Origin: Sporolactobacillus nakayamae
GTDB lineage: Bacteria > Bacillota > Bacilli > Bacillales > Sporolactobacillaceae
DNA length: 64,000 nt
Direction: 5' to 3'
Assembly (NCBI RefSeq): GCF_900113325.1
Contig: NZ_FOOY01000010.1
Location: 1-64,000, forward strand
Shown here: positions 55,195 through 64,000 of the stretch, piece after piece
Position numbering within the stretch: the stretch's first letter is position 1
Layout of the letters: each line of letters begins with the position of its first letter
Notes under the pieces: model-generated
Database searches by the model: none
What the model saw: only the letters and a program-made list of their open reading frames with translations
What the model was told of the DNA's origin: nothing
Translations under genes and position numbers: made by a program

Positions 55195-55780
55195 TCGAAC
55201 AGGCTATGTCGAACGCGACACGTTTGAAACGCAAATTAAATTAAAATTCGCTATTGACGGAAGCGGCGAATCACATCTTGAAACCGGTGTACCTTTTCTC
55301 ACGCATATGCTTACTTTATTTACGAAGCATGGCCTGTTCTCACTTGATGTGGACGCTCATGGCGACACGGATGTCGACGATCATCATACGACAGAAGATA
55401 TAGCCATTTGTCTTGGAAAAGCCATTCGTCAGGCAATCGGCGATAAATCAGGTATTAATCGCTATGGCTATTCCGTTGTTCCAATGGATGAGGCACTATC
55501 AGAGGTCGCAATTGATTTGAGCGGCCGTCCTTATTTTGTTTTCAACGGTCAATTTCCGTCTCAAAAGGTCGGCACATTCGATACGGAACTCGTGAAGGAG
55601 TTTCTCGATAAGCTTTGCATTGAAGCTCAGATGAATCTTCATGTCACGGTTCGTTATGGTGAAAACACACATCATATGATTGAATCTGTATTCAAAGCAC
55701 TCGGGCGCGCCCTTGACGCGGCTACTGTTCAAAATCCAAGAATTCAAGGGGTTCTTTCAACGAAAGGAACGCTGGGATGA
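55187..55780 (+). CDS. hisB: Imidazoleglycerol-phosphate dehydratase
   Basis: 197 residues, monofunctional as usual in Firmicutes (no phosphatase domain). HMLTLFTKHGLF, DVDAHGDTDVDDHHTTEDIAI near 58-78, shortened, and the second half NLHVTVRYGENTHHMIESVFKALGRAL supply the manganese-binding histidines. The TTG at 55187 or the GTG nearby may be used; the frame begins with ATGGATAATC in the hisD end. Confidence 0.95.
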   Translation: MDNRTGYVERDTFETQIKLKFAIDGSGESHLETGVPFLTHMLTLFTKHGLFSLDVDAHGDTDVDDHHTTEDIAICLGKAIRQAIGDKSGINRYGYSVVPMDEALSEVAIDLSGRPYFVFNGQFPSQKVGTFDTELVKEFLDKLCIEAQMNLHVTVRYGENTHHMIESVFKALGRALDAATVQNPRIQGVLSTKGTLG

Positions 55781-56436
55781 TCGGAATCGTAGACTATGGC
55801 ATGGGCAATTTGTACAGCCTCAGCCAGGCGTTGAAAAGATTGGAACAATCTTATATCATCAGTGATGAGCCAAATGAGCTCGACAAAACAGATGGATTAA
55901 TTCTTCCGGGCGTGGGCGCTTTTAAAGATGCCATGGCACTGCTTAATGAGAAAAAGTTGAGTGATTACCTCAGAACGTATGCACAGTCCAAGCCGCTGTT
56001 GGGGATCTGTCTTGGCATGCAGCTGCTTTTCGATGAAAGTGAGGAGGGCGTTCTGACTGAAGGATTGGGACTCATCCCAGGGAGAATAACCCGGTTCTCA
56101 GGCGCGTCAAAAGAAGGCGAGCGCTATAAGGTGCCGCATATGGGCTGGAACACGCTCTCATTTACAGCCCCTGAATCATGCTTGCTTAGCGGATTAAAGC
56201 CGAATTATGTCTATTTTGTGCATTCCTATTACGCAGATCTTGAAGACCCCGAGACATTGATTGCCGCAGCGGATTACTTTGGTCAAGTTCCGGCTGTTGT
56301 TGGGAAGGGCAACGTGTTCGGTACTCAGTTTCACCCGGAGAAAAGTGGGGCATTTGGCCAGGCACTATTAGCAAACTACCTGAAGTTTGTCCGCCAACAA
56401 GGCGGTACGTGTTCCTGTGGAAAGGAGATGTGCTGA
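55777..56436 (+). CDS. hisH: Imidazole glycerol phosphate synthase glutaminase subunit
   Basis: 219 residues, class I glutamine amidotransferase. The catalytic triad is visible: Cys in LLGICLGMQLLFDES (near 82), His and Glu in GTQFHPEKSG (near 188-190). It feeds ammonia to HisF. ATG 55777 overlaps the hisB stop. The tail CSCGKEMC, rich in Cys, is a little longer than in B. subtilis HisH. Confidence 0.95.
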   Translation: MIGIVDYGMGNLYSLSQALKRLEQSYIISDEPNELDKTDGLILPGVGAFKDAMALLNEKKLSDYLRTYAQSKPLLGICLGMQLLFDESEEGVLTEGLGLIPGRITRFSGASKEGERYKVPHMGWNTLSFTAPESCLLSGLKPNYVYFVHSYYADLEDPETLIAAADYFGQVPAVVGKGNVFGTQFHPEKSGAFGQALLANYLKFVRQQGGTCSCGKEMC

Positions 56437-57158
56437 TGTTCACAGTCTATCCTGCGATTGATTTAATTGATGGGAAATGTGTACGGCTTTTTCAAGGCGA
56501 CTATGATCAGTCAACCATTTATGGTGATGCGCCGATTGACGTCGCCCGATCTTTTTATGAGCAAGGCGCCGAGTGGCTCCATGTTGTTGATCTTGATGGC
56601 GCAAAGGCGGGGCGACCGGTCAATCAGGAACTAATCGCTCGCATGGCAGCGGAGGTTCCGATTAATATTGAAGTCGGCGGGGGTATTCGCTCGATTGAAA
56701 CCGTGGAGACCTACTTAAATCAAGGTGTCAAGCGCGTAATTCTTGGAAGCTCAGCAATCAGCGATCCGGAATTCTGCAAACAGGTGCTGCATCGTTATCC
56801 GGAATCGGTTGCCATTGGTCTTGATGTGAAGAACGGCAAGGTCGCGGTACGTGGCTGGCTCGAGGTTTCCGATCTTAGTGCGGCTGCGCTTGCTAAGCAG
56901 CTGATTCAGGAAGGTGCCGAGCATTTTATTTATACCGATATTTCGAGGGACGGAGCACTGCAAGGAGCTAACGTAGCCGCAGTTGAACAGTTGGCCGAAG
57001 AAATTGGCAAGCCTGTTGTCGTATCCGGCGGTGTGACAACACTTGACGAAATTAAACAGATGATTCACAATCACCGAGTAAGCGGGGCGATTATCGGCAA
57101 GGCGCTTTATACAAAGCAAATCGAGCTCAGCGAAGTAATAAAGGCGGTGAAACACTGA
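56436..57158 (+). CDS. hisA: ProFAR isomerase HisA
   Basis: 240 residues from ATG 56436, which overlaps the hisH stop (TGATG) and has AAAGGAG upstream; nine more codons in frame upstream are inside hisH. A TIM barrel: [18 protein letters not shown] (catalytic Asp at strand 1), [10 protein letters not shown] near 75, [12 protein letters not shown] near 167 (second catalytic Asp), [12 protein letters not shown] near 196. Confidence 0.95.
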   Translation: MFTVYPAIDLIDGKCVRLFQGDYDQSTIYGDAPIDVARSFYEQGAEWLHVVDLDGAKAGRPVNQELIARMAAEVPINIEVGGGIRSIETVETYLNQGVKRVILGSSAISDPEFCKQVLHRYPESVAIGLDVKNGKVAVRGWLEVSDLSAAALAKQLIQEGAEHFIYTDISRDGALQGANVAAVEQLAEEIGKPVVVSGGVTTLDEIKQMIHNHRVSGAIIGKALYTKQIELSEVIKAVKH

Positions 57159-57916
57159 TGCTTGCAAAACGGATTATTCCATGTTTGGATGTAAAAGATG
57201 GACGCGTTGTCAAAGGAAAACAGTTCGTTCAGCTGCGTGACGCGGGCGATCCCGTCGAACTTGCGATGTTTTATAATGGAGAGGGAGCGGATGAACTTGT
57301 ATTTCTTGATATTTCAGCTTCAAATGAAGGAAGAAATACAATGGTTGAAGTCGTGAAGCAAGTTGCGGCTAAACTGAACATTCCTTTTACAGTCGGTGGC
57401 GGCATCCGTTCACTCGAAAATATTAAAACGCTGCTTCGTGCCGGAGCCGACAAGGTCTCGCTCAACAGTTCCGCAGTGGCGAATCCCGGTTTGATTAAGG
57501 AAGGCGCCGATTTTTTCGGTAATCAATGCATTGTGTGCGCCATCGATGCAAAATGGGATCCGAAATCAAGTACATATAAGGTCTACACTCATGGCGGGCA
57601 GCAAGAAACACAGCTTGACGCAATTGAATGGGCAAAGAAGGCAGTCGAATTAGGCGCCGGAGAAATTTTGCTCACAAGTATGGATCAAGATGGTGAGAAG
57701 AACGGATTTGAACTGAATGTAACGCGTAAGATCAGTGAGGCGGTTGATGTTCCGGTCATCGCTTCAGGAGGTGCCGGAAAAGCATCTGACTTTCTTGACG
57801 CCTTTGAAGAAGGCAGAGCGGATGCTGCGCTTGCTGCCTCAATTTTTCATTATAGAGAAACCTCTGTATCAGCTGTTAAATCTTTCCTAAAACAAAAGGG
57901 AGTGGCAATACGATGA
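57158..57916 (+). CDS. hisF: Imidazole glycerol phosphate synthase cyclase subunit
   Basis: 252 residues, TIM barrel homologous to His[20 protein letters not shown] at the N-terminus (catalytic Asp11), [11 protein letters not shown] near 78, [16 protein letters not shown] near 167 (second Asp), VIASGGAGK near 198. Forms the synthase with HisH. ATG overlaps the hisA stop by one base. Confidence 0.97.
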   Translation: MLAKRIIPCLDVKDGRVVKGKQFVQLRDAGDPVELAMFYNGEGADELVFLDISASNEGRNTMVEVVKQVAAKLNIPFTVGGGIRSLENIKTLLRAGADKVSLNSSAVANPGLIKEGADFFGNQCIVCAIDAKWDPKSSTYKVYTHGGQQETQLDAIEWAKKAVELGAGEILLTSMDQDGEKNGFELNVTRKISEAVDVPVIASGGAGKASDFLDAFEEGRADAALAASIFHYRETSVSAVKSFLKQKGVAIR

Positions 57917-58584
57917 ACGTTGAAACGTTAAAATTTGATCAAAACGGACTTATACCTGCGATCGTTCAAGATGCGCAGAGCAAAGAAATCTTGATGATGG
58001 CTTACATGAACAAGGAATCAATTGAAAAGTCGTTGGAAAGCGGAGAGACCTGGTTCTTCAGCCGTTCACGTCAAGAATTGTGGCACAAAGGCGCTACCTC
58101 GGGCAACACGCAAAAAATTGTTGATTGGGCAGTTGACTGCGATTCCGATACATTGCTTGTAAAGGTTGACCCTGCAGGTCCTGCTTGCCACACAGGTGAA
58201 TACAGCTGTTTCGTTTCGGAGAAGAGCGATAAGCAGGAAGCAGTGGCCGCAGGAGCGGATCGCTATGAAATTCTTGCTGAACTGGAGCATGTCATCGCGA
58301 AACGCGAAGCAGAGCGTCCGGAAGGCACGTACACCACATACTTATTCAATGAGGGCATCGACAAGATCCTCAAGAAGATTGGTGAAGAAACATCGGAAGT
58401 CATCATTGCTGCGAAGAATCATTCGGTTGCAGAACTTGAATGGGAAGTTTCTGACGTTATTTATCACACACTCGTCATGCTTCGCGAACAAAAGGTTGGA
58501 TTTGACCGCGTACTTCGCGTGCTCGAACAGCGGCACCGTGATAAAAGTGAATTTCAGCGAGAAAAGGCGAAAGACATAGAGTGA
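57913..58584 (+). CDS. hisI: Bifunctional PR-AMP cyclohydrolase / PR-ATP pyrophosphatase
   Basis: 223 residues, fused HisI-HisE. The N-terminal cyclohydrolase (1-115) has [22 protein letters not shown] and the zinc-binding [26 protein letters not shown], both shortened; the C-terminal pyrophosphatase (about 120-210) has [22 protein letters not shown] and the [13 protein letters not shown] helix. It performs steps two and three of the pathway. Last gene of the operon; hisC and the histidinol phosphatase gene are not in this window. Confidence 0.96.
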   Translation: MNVETLKFDQNGLIPAIVQDAQSKEILMMAYMNKESIEKSLESGETWFFSRSRQELWHKGATSGNTQKIVDWAVDCDSDTLLVKVDPAGPACHTGEYSCFVSEKSDKQEAVAAGADRYEILAELEHVIAKREAERPEGTYTTYLFNEGIDKILKKIGEETSEVIIAAKNHSVAELEWEVSDVIYHTLVMLREQKVGFDRVLRVLEQRHRDKSEFQREKAKDIE

Positions 58585-58589
58585 GCGAA

Positions 58590-58632
58590 CGCAAAAAGCC
58601 CGGGAGGATACATCCTCTCGGGCTTTTTGCAT
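58590..58632 (+). terminator. his operon terminator
   Basis: GCAAAAAGCCCG...CGGGCTTTTTGC with GAGGAT/ATCCTC extending the stem; T run inside the right arm. Confidence 0.9.
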
Positions 58633-58745
58633 GTTTTTGGCGGATTTACCGGATACTAGTTATGAACTACATCGGAACATTGCACCTGCCCAAAAATGGG
58701 TAGAGAACATATGGTCACTTTTTCCGATGAGGTCGCCCGAGACAT

Positions 58746-58779
58746 TGATGCAACTCGGTAGTCGGTTACTGAGTTGCAT
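58746..58779. repeat. Perfect inverted repeat upstream of ytfI
   Basis: GATGCAACTC and GAGTTGCATC, ten bases each, separated by 14 bases. It is not followed by T residues, so it is not a normal terminator. It could be an operator or a processed RNA hairpin ahead of ytfI-gerW. Confidence 0.5.
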
Positions 58780-58824
58780 CCATTGGCGGTCTGTATAAAA
58801 AGGAACGAAAAAGGAGCGTTTACG

Positions 58825-59412
58825 GTGCGCCTGTTCATTATTTTGTCGGGAGTAAGTGTGGGTCTCATGGCGTTTATTATTTTTTTTATTTTGAGAAGCA
58901 CGCTCACTTTATGCGTCAAATTTTTGATCGGACCGCACCGTTTTGAATGGTATGCAGACGTCTATTTGTGGCGAAGGAAAGTCTGGACATACCAATTGAG
59001 GCATGGCAAAGGAAAAACAAAGAACAAGTCGACTATGAAGAAGTTGGATAAACATCAGATTGAGGATGAGGTAGACGATGAAGCGTTGTATGGCAGATTA
59101 AAGCAGATAATCTGCATACTGCGAACCGTTCCGAGTGGTAAGAAGATTAAAATCAGCCATCTGGTTTGGATTACGACATGCGGTACGGGCGACGCTTCAG
59201 AAACAGCACTTCTTTGTGGCGCTATCTGGTCGATCAAAGCGTCAACGATGCCCTGGATTGCCCCGCTTAGTTCAGACCGTCCGAGAATCAATGTAGTGCC
59301 GATGTTTCAGAGAAAATGCTTGAACTCAGACATATCATGCATGTTTCAAGTGAGGATCGGAGACGCTATAGCTATGATCAAGAAAATCAGACGCCAATTG
59401 AAAGAAGGTTAA
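58825..59412 (+). CDS. ytfI: YtfI, DUF2953 protein
   Basis: 195 residues from GTG 58825, eight bases after AAGGAG; the frame is open further up but through the inverted repeat. One N-terminal membrane helix (LFIILSGVSVGLMAFIIFFIL), then a basic linker and the DUF2953 region: SHLVWITTCGTGDASETALLCGAIWSI, shortened, is its core (GTGDAAxTA). Followed four bases later by gerW, as in Bacillus. Function unknown; by association, sporulation. Confidence 0.85.
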   Translation: MRLFIILSGVSVGLMAFIIFFILRSTLTLCVKFLIGPHRFEWYADVYLWRRKVWTYQLRHGKGKTKNKSTMKKLDKHQIEDEVDDEALYGRLKQIICILRTVPSGKKIKISHLVWITTCGTGDASETALLCGAIWSIKASTMPWIAPLSSDRPRINVVPMFQRKCLNSDISCMFQVRIGDAIAMIKKIRRQLKEG

Positions 59413-59416
59413 GCAT

Positions 59417-59881
59417 ATGGCAGATCATCCAATACAGGGATTGATGAAGACCGCGCTTGAAAGCCTCCAATCTATGGTGGATGTGCGCACGATTGTCGGA
59501 GATCCCATCGAAACAGAAGACGGGCACACAATTATCACTTTGTCAAAGGTTGGATTCGGTTTTGTTGCCGGCGGTAGTGAATTTAACACAAAAAATGAAA
59601 ATCCAGATGAAGAACCAAGCGAAGAAACCGAGGCCTACCTGCCATTCGGCGGAGGAACCGGCGGAGGGGTGTCCATTACGCCAATCGCCTTTTTGATTAT
59701 CGGAGATGAAGGCGTTAAGACCATTCATTTAGATAACAACACTCATTTATATGAGCGTCTGATTGATCTCGCACCGCAAACCATTGATAAAATAAAAGAA
59801 ATTATTGAGAAAAACGGTGTGGGCGGCGGTGCTCAAAAGCGGAAGAAACGCCGCAACGAATGGCAGGATGAAGAATTTTAA
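59417..59881 (+). CDS. gerW: Sporulation protein GerW (YtfJ)
   Basis: 154 residues. HPIQGLMKTALESLQSMVDV, TIITLSKVGFGFVAGGSEF, LPFGGGTGGGVSITPIAFLI (all family hallmarks, partly shortened) define YtfJ/GerW, made in the forespore and needed for normal germination with L-alanine in B. subtilis. A glycine-rich middle and basic tail. RBS is AAGAAGG in the ytfI end; a two-gene operon ending in the terminator at 59898. Confidence 0.92.
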   Translation: MADHPIQGLMKTALESLQSMVDVRTIVGDPIETEDGHTIITLSKVGFGFVAGGSEFNTKNENPDEEPSEETEAYLPFGGGTGGGVSITPIAFLIIGDEGVKTIHLDNNTHLYERLIDLAPQTIDKIKEIIEKNGVGGGAQKRKKRRNEWQDEEF

Positions 59882-59897
59882 CAGATACAATTTGGTA

Positions 59898-59937
59898 AAT
59901 CAGAATGAGCGCTATGCGTCATTCTGATTTTTTTTAG
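59898..59937 (+). terminator. ytfI-gerW terminator
   Basis: AATCAGAATGA...TCATTCTGATT with a GCGC-centred loop and a run of T residues. Confidence 0.9.
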
Positions 59938-59939
59938 GG

Positions 59940-60440
59940 ATAAAGAGGAGATTTAATAAGCCCTATGGTTTTAAAACTGGATGAATGAGCTTGAATGAAC
60001 ACATGATTTCATCGTAATGGGGACAGGCATATCGAATCAAATTTCTTTGACAAGTCGAAAACATAAAAAATAATTTATTTTCAAGGTAAAAATGAAACAA
60101 ATCATTCCGTAATCACGTAGTTATAAAGACAGATTTTATCAGTTTGTCACGCGTTTGTGTGACAATTGCTCTGTTCGGAGATTTAGTCTATAGTTAACTA
60201 TAGAAGCTATGGAAAGTATGAACGCTGGTGGAAAACGAATGAAAAATGGGCAGGCAGTCATAATCCGGGTATCCGAGTTGATGAGTTTGGGTATCCTGTT
60301 TCTGTTATGTATACATATTTTTAATCAGTTAATAAGTCAACATATTATCTTTTGGACAAATATGTGTAATAAATCCTTTAATGAGAAAGGAAATTTTTTC
60401 AGCTTAGCTGTATAATATACAATGTAAGCGCTTCATACGC
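59940..60440. promoter_or_regulatory. Gene-free stretch with palindromes and the ytxK-ackA promoter
   Basis: No gene is supported. It contains TTGACA at about 60047, the palindrome TTGTCAC-N8-GTGACAA at 60144-60165, a perfect 16-base palindrome CTATAGTTAACTATAG at 60188-60203, a -10-like TATAAT at 60411-60416 and the cre-like TGTAAGCGCTTCAT at 60423-60436 (13 of 14 to consensus) at about +1 to +14. tpx, found here in B. subtilis, is absent. Confidence 0.55.
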
Positions 60441-60455
60441 TTGGGGGAAATCGTT

Positions 60456-61430
60456 TTGCAGACAACAACAGTTAGTGAACTCTTTTCAGTTTTTGATCAA
60501 ACAACATTATTCATAAAAAAAATAAGGGAAACGGATTATCTGACCACCTTGTGTGAGGCAGTCGAAGGATTGGCTCAAGACGAGATCAAGGACGAAGAAT
60601 TATTGGGCAAGTTAAAGCCGCTTTATGATCGTTATTATAGTCAGAAAGCGACAGCGGAGGATGTGAGACGGGCGCTGCAGCTTGCAATGTTGAAAGGCAT
60701 GAAAGCTTCCCCGCAACCCAATCATGAAATGACACCGGACACCTTAGTGATTCTGATCGGTCATATGATTGCGATGCTTGCCGGAAAGAAACCATTCTCG
60801 ATCCTTGATCCGGCGGTTGGATCGGCAAATCTGTTAACCGGCATCATGAATCAGTCTGAAACCGATGACATTTTAGCTTATGGAATCGATGCGGATCCTT
60901 TGTTAATCAGGCTTGCAGCTTCGAACGCCAATCTGCAGCAGAAAGAAATCCAGCTGTTTCATCAAGATGGTTTGAAACCAATACTGATCGATCCGGTTGA
61001 TTTTGTTGTTTGCGATGTTCCTATTGGTATTTATCCTGATCAAGAATCTGCGAAGACATATGCACTGAAGGATGTGGCTGAAAAACCGCTGACACATTTC
61101 TTATTTGTGGAACAATGTTTGCGCAAGTTGAAAACCGACGGCTATTTTCTTTCGCTGGTGCCTAACCATCTATTCTCTGATGATCAGGGTCATGTCTTTC
61201 ATGATTTTATTCAAGAAAATGCTACAATTCTTGCATTGATCCAGCTTCCGGTTTCTCTGTTCACTAAGGGGGAGCAAGCAAAGAGCATTCTGTTGATGCA
61301 GAAGAAATCTGGAACTCAAACACATGCCAAACAAGCGCTCCTCGCGGAAATGCCTGACTTCTCTAATGAAGTGAAGATGCGCAAATTCATGCAGCAACTA
61401 GATCATTGGTTTCTGCACCGTTCGGTTTAA
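60456..61430 (+). CDS. ytxK: YtxK, class I SAM-dependent methyltransferase (N6-type)
   Basis: 324 residues from TTG 60456, seven bases after GGGGGA; another TTG five codons up is inside the RBS. A helical N-terminal part (1-100) resembles the HsdM N-terminal bundle; the methyltransferase has motif I DPAVGSANLLTGI near 112. Motif IV, NPPY in adenine methylases, reads VCDVPIGIYP here, so base methylation is doubtful; YtxK of B. subtilis is similar in this. Directly precedes ackA, with 22 bases between. Confidence 0.87.
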   Translation: MQTTTVSELFSVFDQTTLFIKKIRETDYLTTLCEAVEGLAQDEIKDEELLGKLKPLYDRYYSQKATAEDVRRALQLAMLKGMKASPQPNHEMTPDTLVILIGHMIAMLAGKKPFSILDPAVGSANLLTGIMNQSETDDILAYGIDADPLLIRLAASNANLQQKEIQLFHQDGLKPILIDPVDFVVCDVPIGIYPDQESAKTYALKDVAEKPLTHFLFVEQCLRKLKTDGYFLSLVPNHLFSDDQGHVFHDFIQENATILALIQLPVSLFTKGEQAKSILLMQKKSGTQTHAKQALLAEMPDFSNEVKMRKFMQQLDHWFLHRSV

Positions 61431-61452
61431 GAAGACGAGAGGGTGATCGACT

Positions 61453-62658
61453 ATGGCTTTAATTCTCGCGATCAACGCCGGCAGCTCATCGCTGAAGTTT
61501 CAGCTTCTGGATATGCCTGCCGAGCATCTGGTAACCAAGGGCTCGGTTGAGCGTATTGGTTTGTCGGATTCGATTTTTACAATTAGTGTTAATGGTGAAA
61601 AGCAGCAGGAAATCGCCTCAATCTCAGATCATGAAGTGGCGGTAAGGATACTGCTCGATAAACTCACTGATTTGAAAATTGTCCGTTCTTTGAAAGAAAT
61701 TGAAGGGATTGGCCACCGTGTTGTCCATGGTGGAGAAGCATTCGACGATTCCGCACTGGTCACTGATGATGTTATTAAAAAAATTGACGATTTGTCCGAA
61801 CTGGCGCCTCTTCATAACCCAGCGAACCTAGTTGGTATTCGCGCTTTTCGCGATGTACTGCCCAATGTGCCTGAAGTTGTTGTGTTTGATACCGCCTTTC
61901 ATCAAAGTATGGAGAATGAGGCTTTTTTATACAGTCTTCCCTATGAATATTACGAAAAATACGGTATTCGAAAGTATGGGTTTCACGGCACGAGTCACAA
62001 GTATGTCGCTTACCGTGCAGCTGAACTTCTTAAACGACCAATTGAGGAATTACGCTTGATCACTTGCCATCTTGGAAACGGTGCCAGTATTACTGCAGTC
62101 AGAGGCGGCAAATCGATTGACACATCGATGGGATTTACGCCGCTTGCAGGATTGACGATGGGAACGCGTTCGGGGGATGTCGATCCAGCTCTCATTCCAT
62201 TTATCATGGATAAAACAGGTATGAATGCGAACGAAGTTATTAATGTGCTGAACAAGAAGAGTGGTTTGCTTGGTCTTTCAGGTTTTTCGAGCGACTTGCG
62301 GGATATTGAAAAAGAAGCCAAACGAGGCAATAAACGCGCCAAGCTGGCAATTAATGTTTTTGTGGAACGGATACAGAAATATATTGGCTCGTTTGCGGCG
62401 AAAATGAACGGAGTCGACGCGATTATTTTTACGGCTGGAATCGGTGAACATAGTTCAGAGGTGCGCGGACAGGTACTTAACGGACTCGGGTTTATGGGTA
62501 TTGATTGGGATGCGGATCAGAATAAAATTAACGGTCAGGAAACATTTATCAATACGGATAAATCCAAAGTCAAGATTATGGTGATACCAACCAATGAAGA
62601 AGTCATGATTGCCAGAGATACGGTTCGTCTGTCCAAGCAGCATCAAAAAATGAAGTAA
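61453..62658 (+). CDS. ackA: Acetate kinase
   Basis: 401 residues, complete. [14 protein letters not shown] at the start, [12 protein letters not shown] near 175, GMTPLAG-like [19 protein letters not shown] near 220, shortened, and [14 protein letters not shown] near 323. It converts acetyl phosphate and ADP to acetate and ATP in overflow metabolism. In B. subtilis CcpA activates ackA from an upstream cre; here the nearest cre-like site is ahead of ytxK. RBS GAGAGGGTG. Terminator at 62695. Confidence 0.97.
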   Translation: MALILAINAGSSSLKFQLLDMPAEHLVTKGSVERIGLSDSIFTISVNGEKQQEIASISDHEVAVRILLDKLTDLKIVRSLKEIEGIGHRVVHGGEAFDDSALVTDDVIKKIDDLSELAPLHNPANLVGIRAFRDVLPNVPEVVVFDTAFHQSMENEAFLYSLPYEYYEKYGIRKYGFHGTSHKYVAYRAAELLKRPIEELRLITCHLGNGASITAVRGGKSIDTSMGFTPLAGLTMGTRSGDVDPALIPFIMDKTGMNANEVINVLNKKSGLLGLSGFSSDLRDIEKEAKRGNKRAKLAINVFVERIQKYIGSFAAKMNGVDAIIFTAGIGEHSSEVRGQVLNGLGFMGIDWDADQNKINGQETFINTDKSKVKIMVIPTNEEVMIARDTVRLSKQHQKMK

Positions 62659-62694
62659 AGATACAGCTTGAGCTGTTTAATAGGTACTGTATAG

Positions 62695-62738
62695 AAAAAA
62701 AGAAGGAGCCTCATGATTGAGGCTCCTTCTTTCACTAT
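62695..62738. terminator. Bidirectional terminator between ackA and pepQ
   Basis: GAAGGAGCCTCA pairs with TGAGGCTCCTTC, with A and T runs on either side. Confidence 0.92.
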
Positions 62739-62746
62739 AAACAAAA

Positions 62747-63844
62747 TTAGTCCACAATTAGAAGATCCTTAGGGTAGTGTGTCAGTGTTTCCGGACCATT
62801 TTCGCTGAGATAAACGTCGTCCTCGATACGGACGCCGCCGATTTCAGGTACATAGATACCTGGTTCTACCGTGAAGACCATACCGGTAGTCAATGTTTTG
62901 TCGTTTGCCGCGCTCATTGACGGCTGCTCGTGTTCACCGAGACCAAGACCGTGGCCGAGACGGTGCGTGAAGTAGTCCCCGTAGCCCGCATCAGCGATGA
63001 CTTTACGTGCAACACCATCGAGATCGCCGATACGCAGACCTTTGCGAACCGCTTTGATCGCTGCCAAGTTCGCTTGCAAGGTCGTTTCATAGATTTTGTG
63101 CTGCTCATCAGAAGCGTGTTTGTAGCACACAGTTCGTGAAATATCAGAGCAATAACCGTCAATGACAACACCAAGATCAAATAGGACAAAATCGCCTTCG
63201 CGAATCTGGCGTGTTCCCGGATAGCCATGCGGTTTTGCCGTGTTTTCTCCGGCAAGCACCATGGTATCGAAAGCCATCTGGGTGTACCCCTGTTTTGCCA
63301 GCTCATGCTCAATTTCGGCAATGATCGCTGTTTCGGTCCGACCTTTTTTAATTGCATCGATACCGAGCTTAATTGCATAATCAGCGACTTCTCCGGCTTT
63401 TTTCATGGCTGCAAGTTCGTGCTCATCCTTAATGTTACGCATGTCAGCAAGATAATCCTCAATGGATTGGAACGAAAGGTGTTCATCAATCTGCTTGAGT
63501 GCCAGTGCTTTATTATAAGGCAATGTGCTGGGTTCAATAAATGCCGTGGTGAAATCAGTGCGGCGGGCAGCCAAGGCTTTCTTAACAAATGTCCACGGAT
63601 CCTGATCATCTCGATAGCCGATCACTTCATGACCGAAGTCGGAATCACGTGCCTGACCAACCTCAAGCTCCGGGCAAATGAGGAACGGCTCATCTTCCGG
63701 AAAAAGAAATAAGCCGAGAAAGCGTTCATGTGGATCGCATTTAAAATGAGTAAGGTAGAAAACATTTGTCGGATCTGCGATGTACGCGAACCGTCCCTCT
63801 TGTTTTCTTAACCATGATTCAATTTGGTTCATTTTGTCTGACAA
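62747..63844 (-). CDS. pepQ: Proline dipeptidase / M24 metallopeptidase
   Basis: 365 residues: N-terminal creatinase-like domain (1-130) and the pita-bread M24 domain. All five metal ligands are visible: the two Asp in FDLGVVIDGYCSDISRT (near 223-240), His in HRLGHGLGLGEH near 295, Glu in VEPGIY near 331 and Glu in RIEDDVYLSE near 345. Cleaves Xaa-Pro dipeptides or N-terminal Xaa-Pro bonds in the cytoplasm. The TTG start at 63844 has GGAGTGA upstream; an ATG four codons later is possible. Confidence 0.92.
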   Translation of the reverse strand: MSDKMNQIESWLRKQEGRFAYIADPTNVFYLTHFKCDPHERFLGLFLFPEDEPFLICPELEVGQARDSDFGHEVIGYRDDQDPWTFVKKALAARRTDFTTAFIEPSTLPYNKALALKQIDEHLSFQSIEDYLADMRNIKDEHELAAMKKAGEVADYAIKLGIDAIKKGRTETAIIAEIEHELAKQGYTQMAFDTMVLAGENTAKPHGYPGTRQIREGDFVLFDLGVVIDGYCSDISRTVCYKHASDEQHKIYETTLQANLAAIKAVRKGLRIGDLDGVARKVIADAGYGDYFTHRLGHGLGLGEHEQPSMSAANDKTLTTGMVFTVEPGIYVPEIGGVRIEDDVYLSENGPETLTHYPKDLLIVD

Positions 63845-64000
63845 TTAAGGTCACTCCACTTTCATCCATAGTAATACTTCTAATGTATCACAATCTTGAC
63901 GTGTGTGGATGAATCTTATTGGATTTGATTGGAAAAATACATGAATGGCATCTGCGTGAATTATTGGCAGTCCTTTTATGCGAAGAGCATATCAGGTAGT

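Noticed and set aside
60239-60415. 58-codon frame with one hydrophobic helix, GGTGG upstream
   Set aside because: It runs into the probable -10 box of ytxK-ackA and resembles no family; support is too weak to call a gene.

Overview
The window is a piece of a low- to mid-GC, endospore-forming Firmicute (order Bacillales) chromosome. Evidence for a spore former is direct: a GerA/GerB/GerC germinant-receptor operon, two small acid-soluble spore proteins (an SspL-like 45-residue gene and an alpha/beta-type SASP), GerW/YtfJ, RefZ and the YtpB terpene synthase. Gene order is largely that of the Bacillus subtilis yt* region (ytkD, pckA, metK, ytpB, ytqA, leuS, murJ, ytkP, thpR, ytlQ, ytmP, trmB, ytzB, ytpQ, ytpR, sftA, murC, ytxGH, ccpA, rpsD, ytsP, refZ, ezrA, nifZ, thiI, ytfIJ, ytxK, ackA), with local insertions and losses (no tpx or acuABC here). 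A Sporolactobacillus-like or related genus is possible, but this is a guess from gene content only.

Layout. 1-345: the 3' end of a group II intron (maturase C-terminus plus domains V and VI). 386-3238: glycolate oxidase glcDF behind a strong promoter with a cre site. 3290-5011: sspL-like gene, a GNAT acetyltransferase, a YgaC-like DUF402 protein and a YdjO-like cold-inducible protein, all on the minus strand. 5103-9102: ger operon with a small two-helix membrane protein in front. 9292-10937: tagGH. 11262-12089: a tiny leader ORF, an FbpA-family gene and ytkD. 12176-15904: pckA (with two candidate CcpN sites) divergent from metK (SAM-I riboswitch). 17040-24118: ytpB, ytqA, a Leu T-box with leuS, and murJ. 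24234-38721: housekeeping and cell-envelope genes ending in ccpA. 38892-43923 (minus): a class A PBP, rpsD with a long leader, and ytsP. 44098-49756: refZ, ezrA, nifZ-thiI and a SASP. 49891-51463: a complete IS5-like element. 52081-58584: the operon hisZGDBHAFI. 58825-64000: ytfI, gerW, ytxK-ackA and a proline dipeptidase.

The most unusual content is intergenic. Seven intergenic loci carry related, non-coding, GC-structured repeats. The largest (about 0.9-1 kb) occurs as a forward copy at 15963-16938 and an inverted copy at 41633-42551, each made of the same three sub-units in the same order (A-B-C); single sub-units lie at 29020-29190 (B-like, inverted), 46903-47060 (A) and 51468-51925 (C). 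Within them, and at 13969-14032 and 14075-14132, there is a two-hairpin module whose stems differ between copies by compensatory changes while the loop keeps a TCC core. This is the best candidate for an undescribed element: a mobile, folded repeat family with no coding capacity.

Regulation visible in the sequence is coherent with carbon control: cre-like sites at glcDF, at ytxK-ackA, near ccpA and ahead of the fbpA-like gene, CcpN-like sites at pckA, and ccpA itself in the window. SAM-I and T-box leaders control metK and leuS, and a palindrome sits just downstream of the his promoter -10 box.
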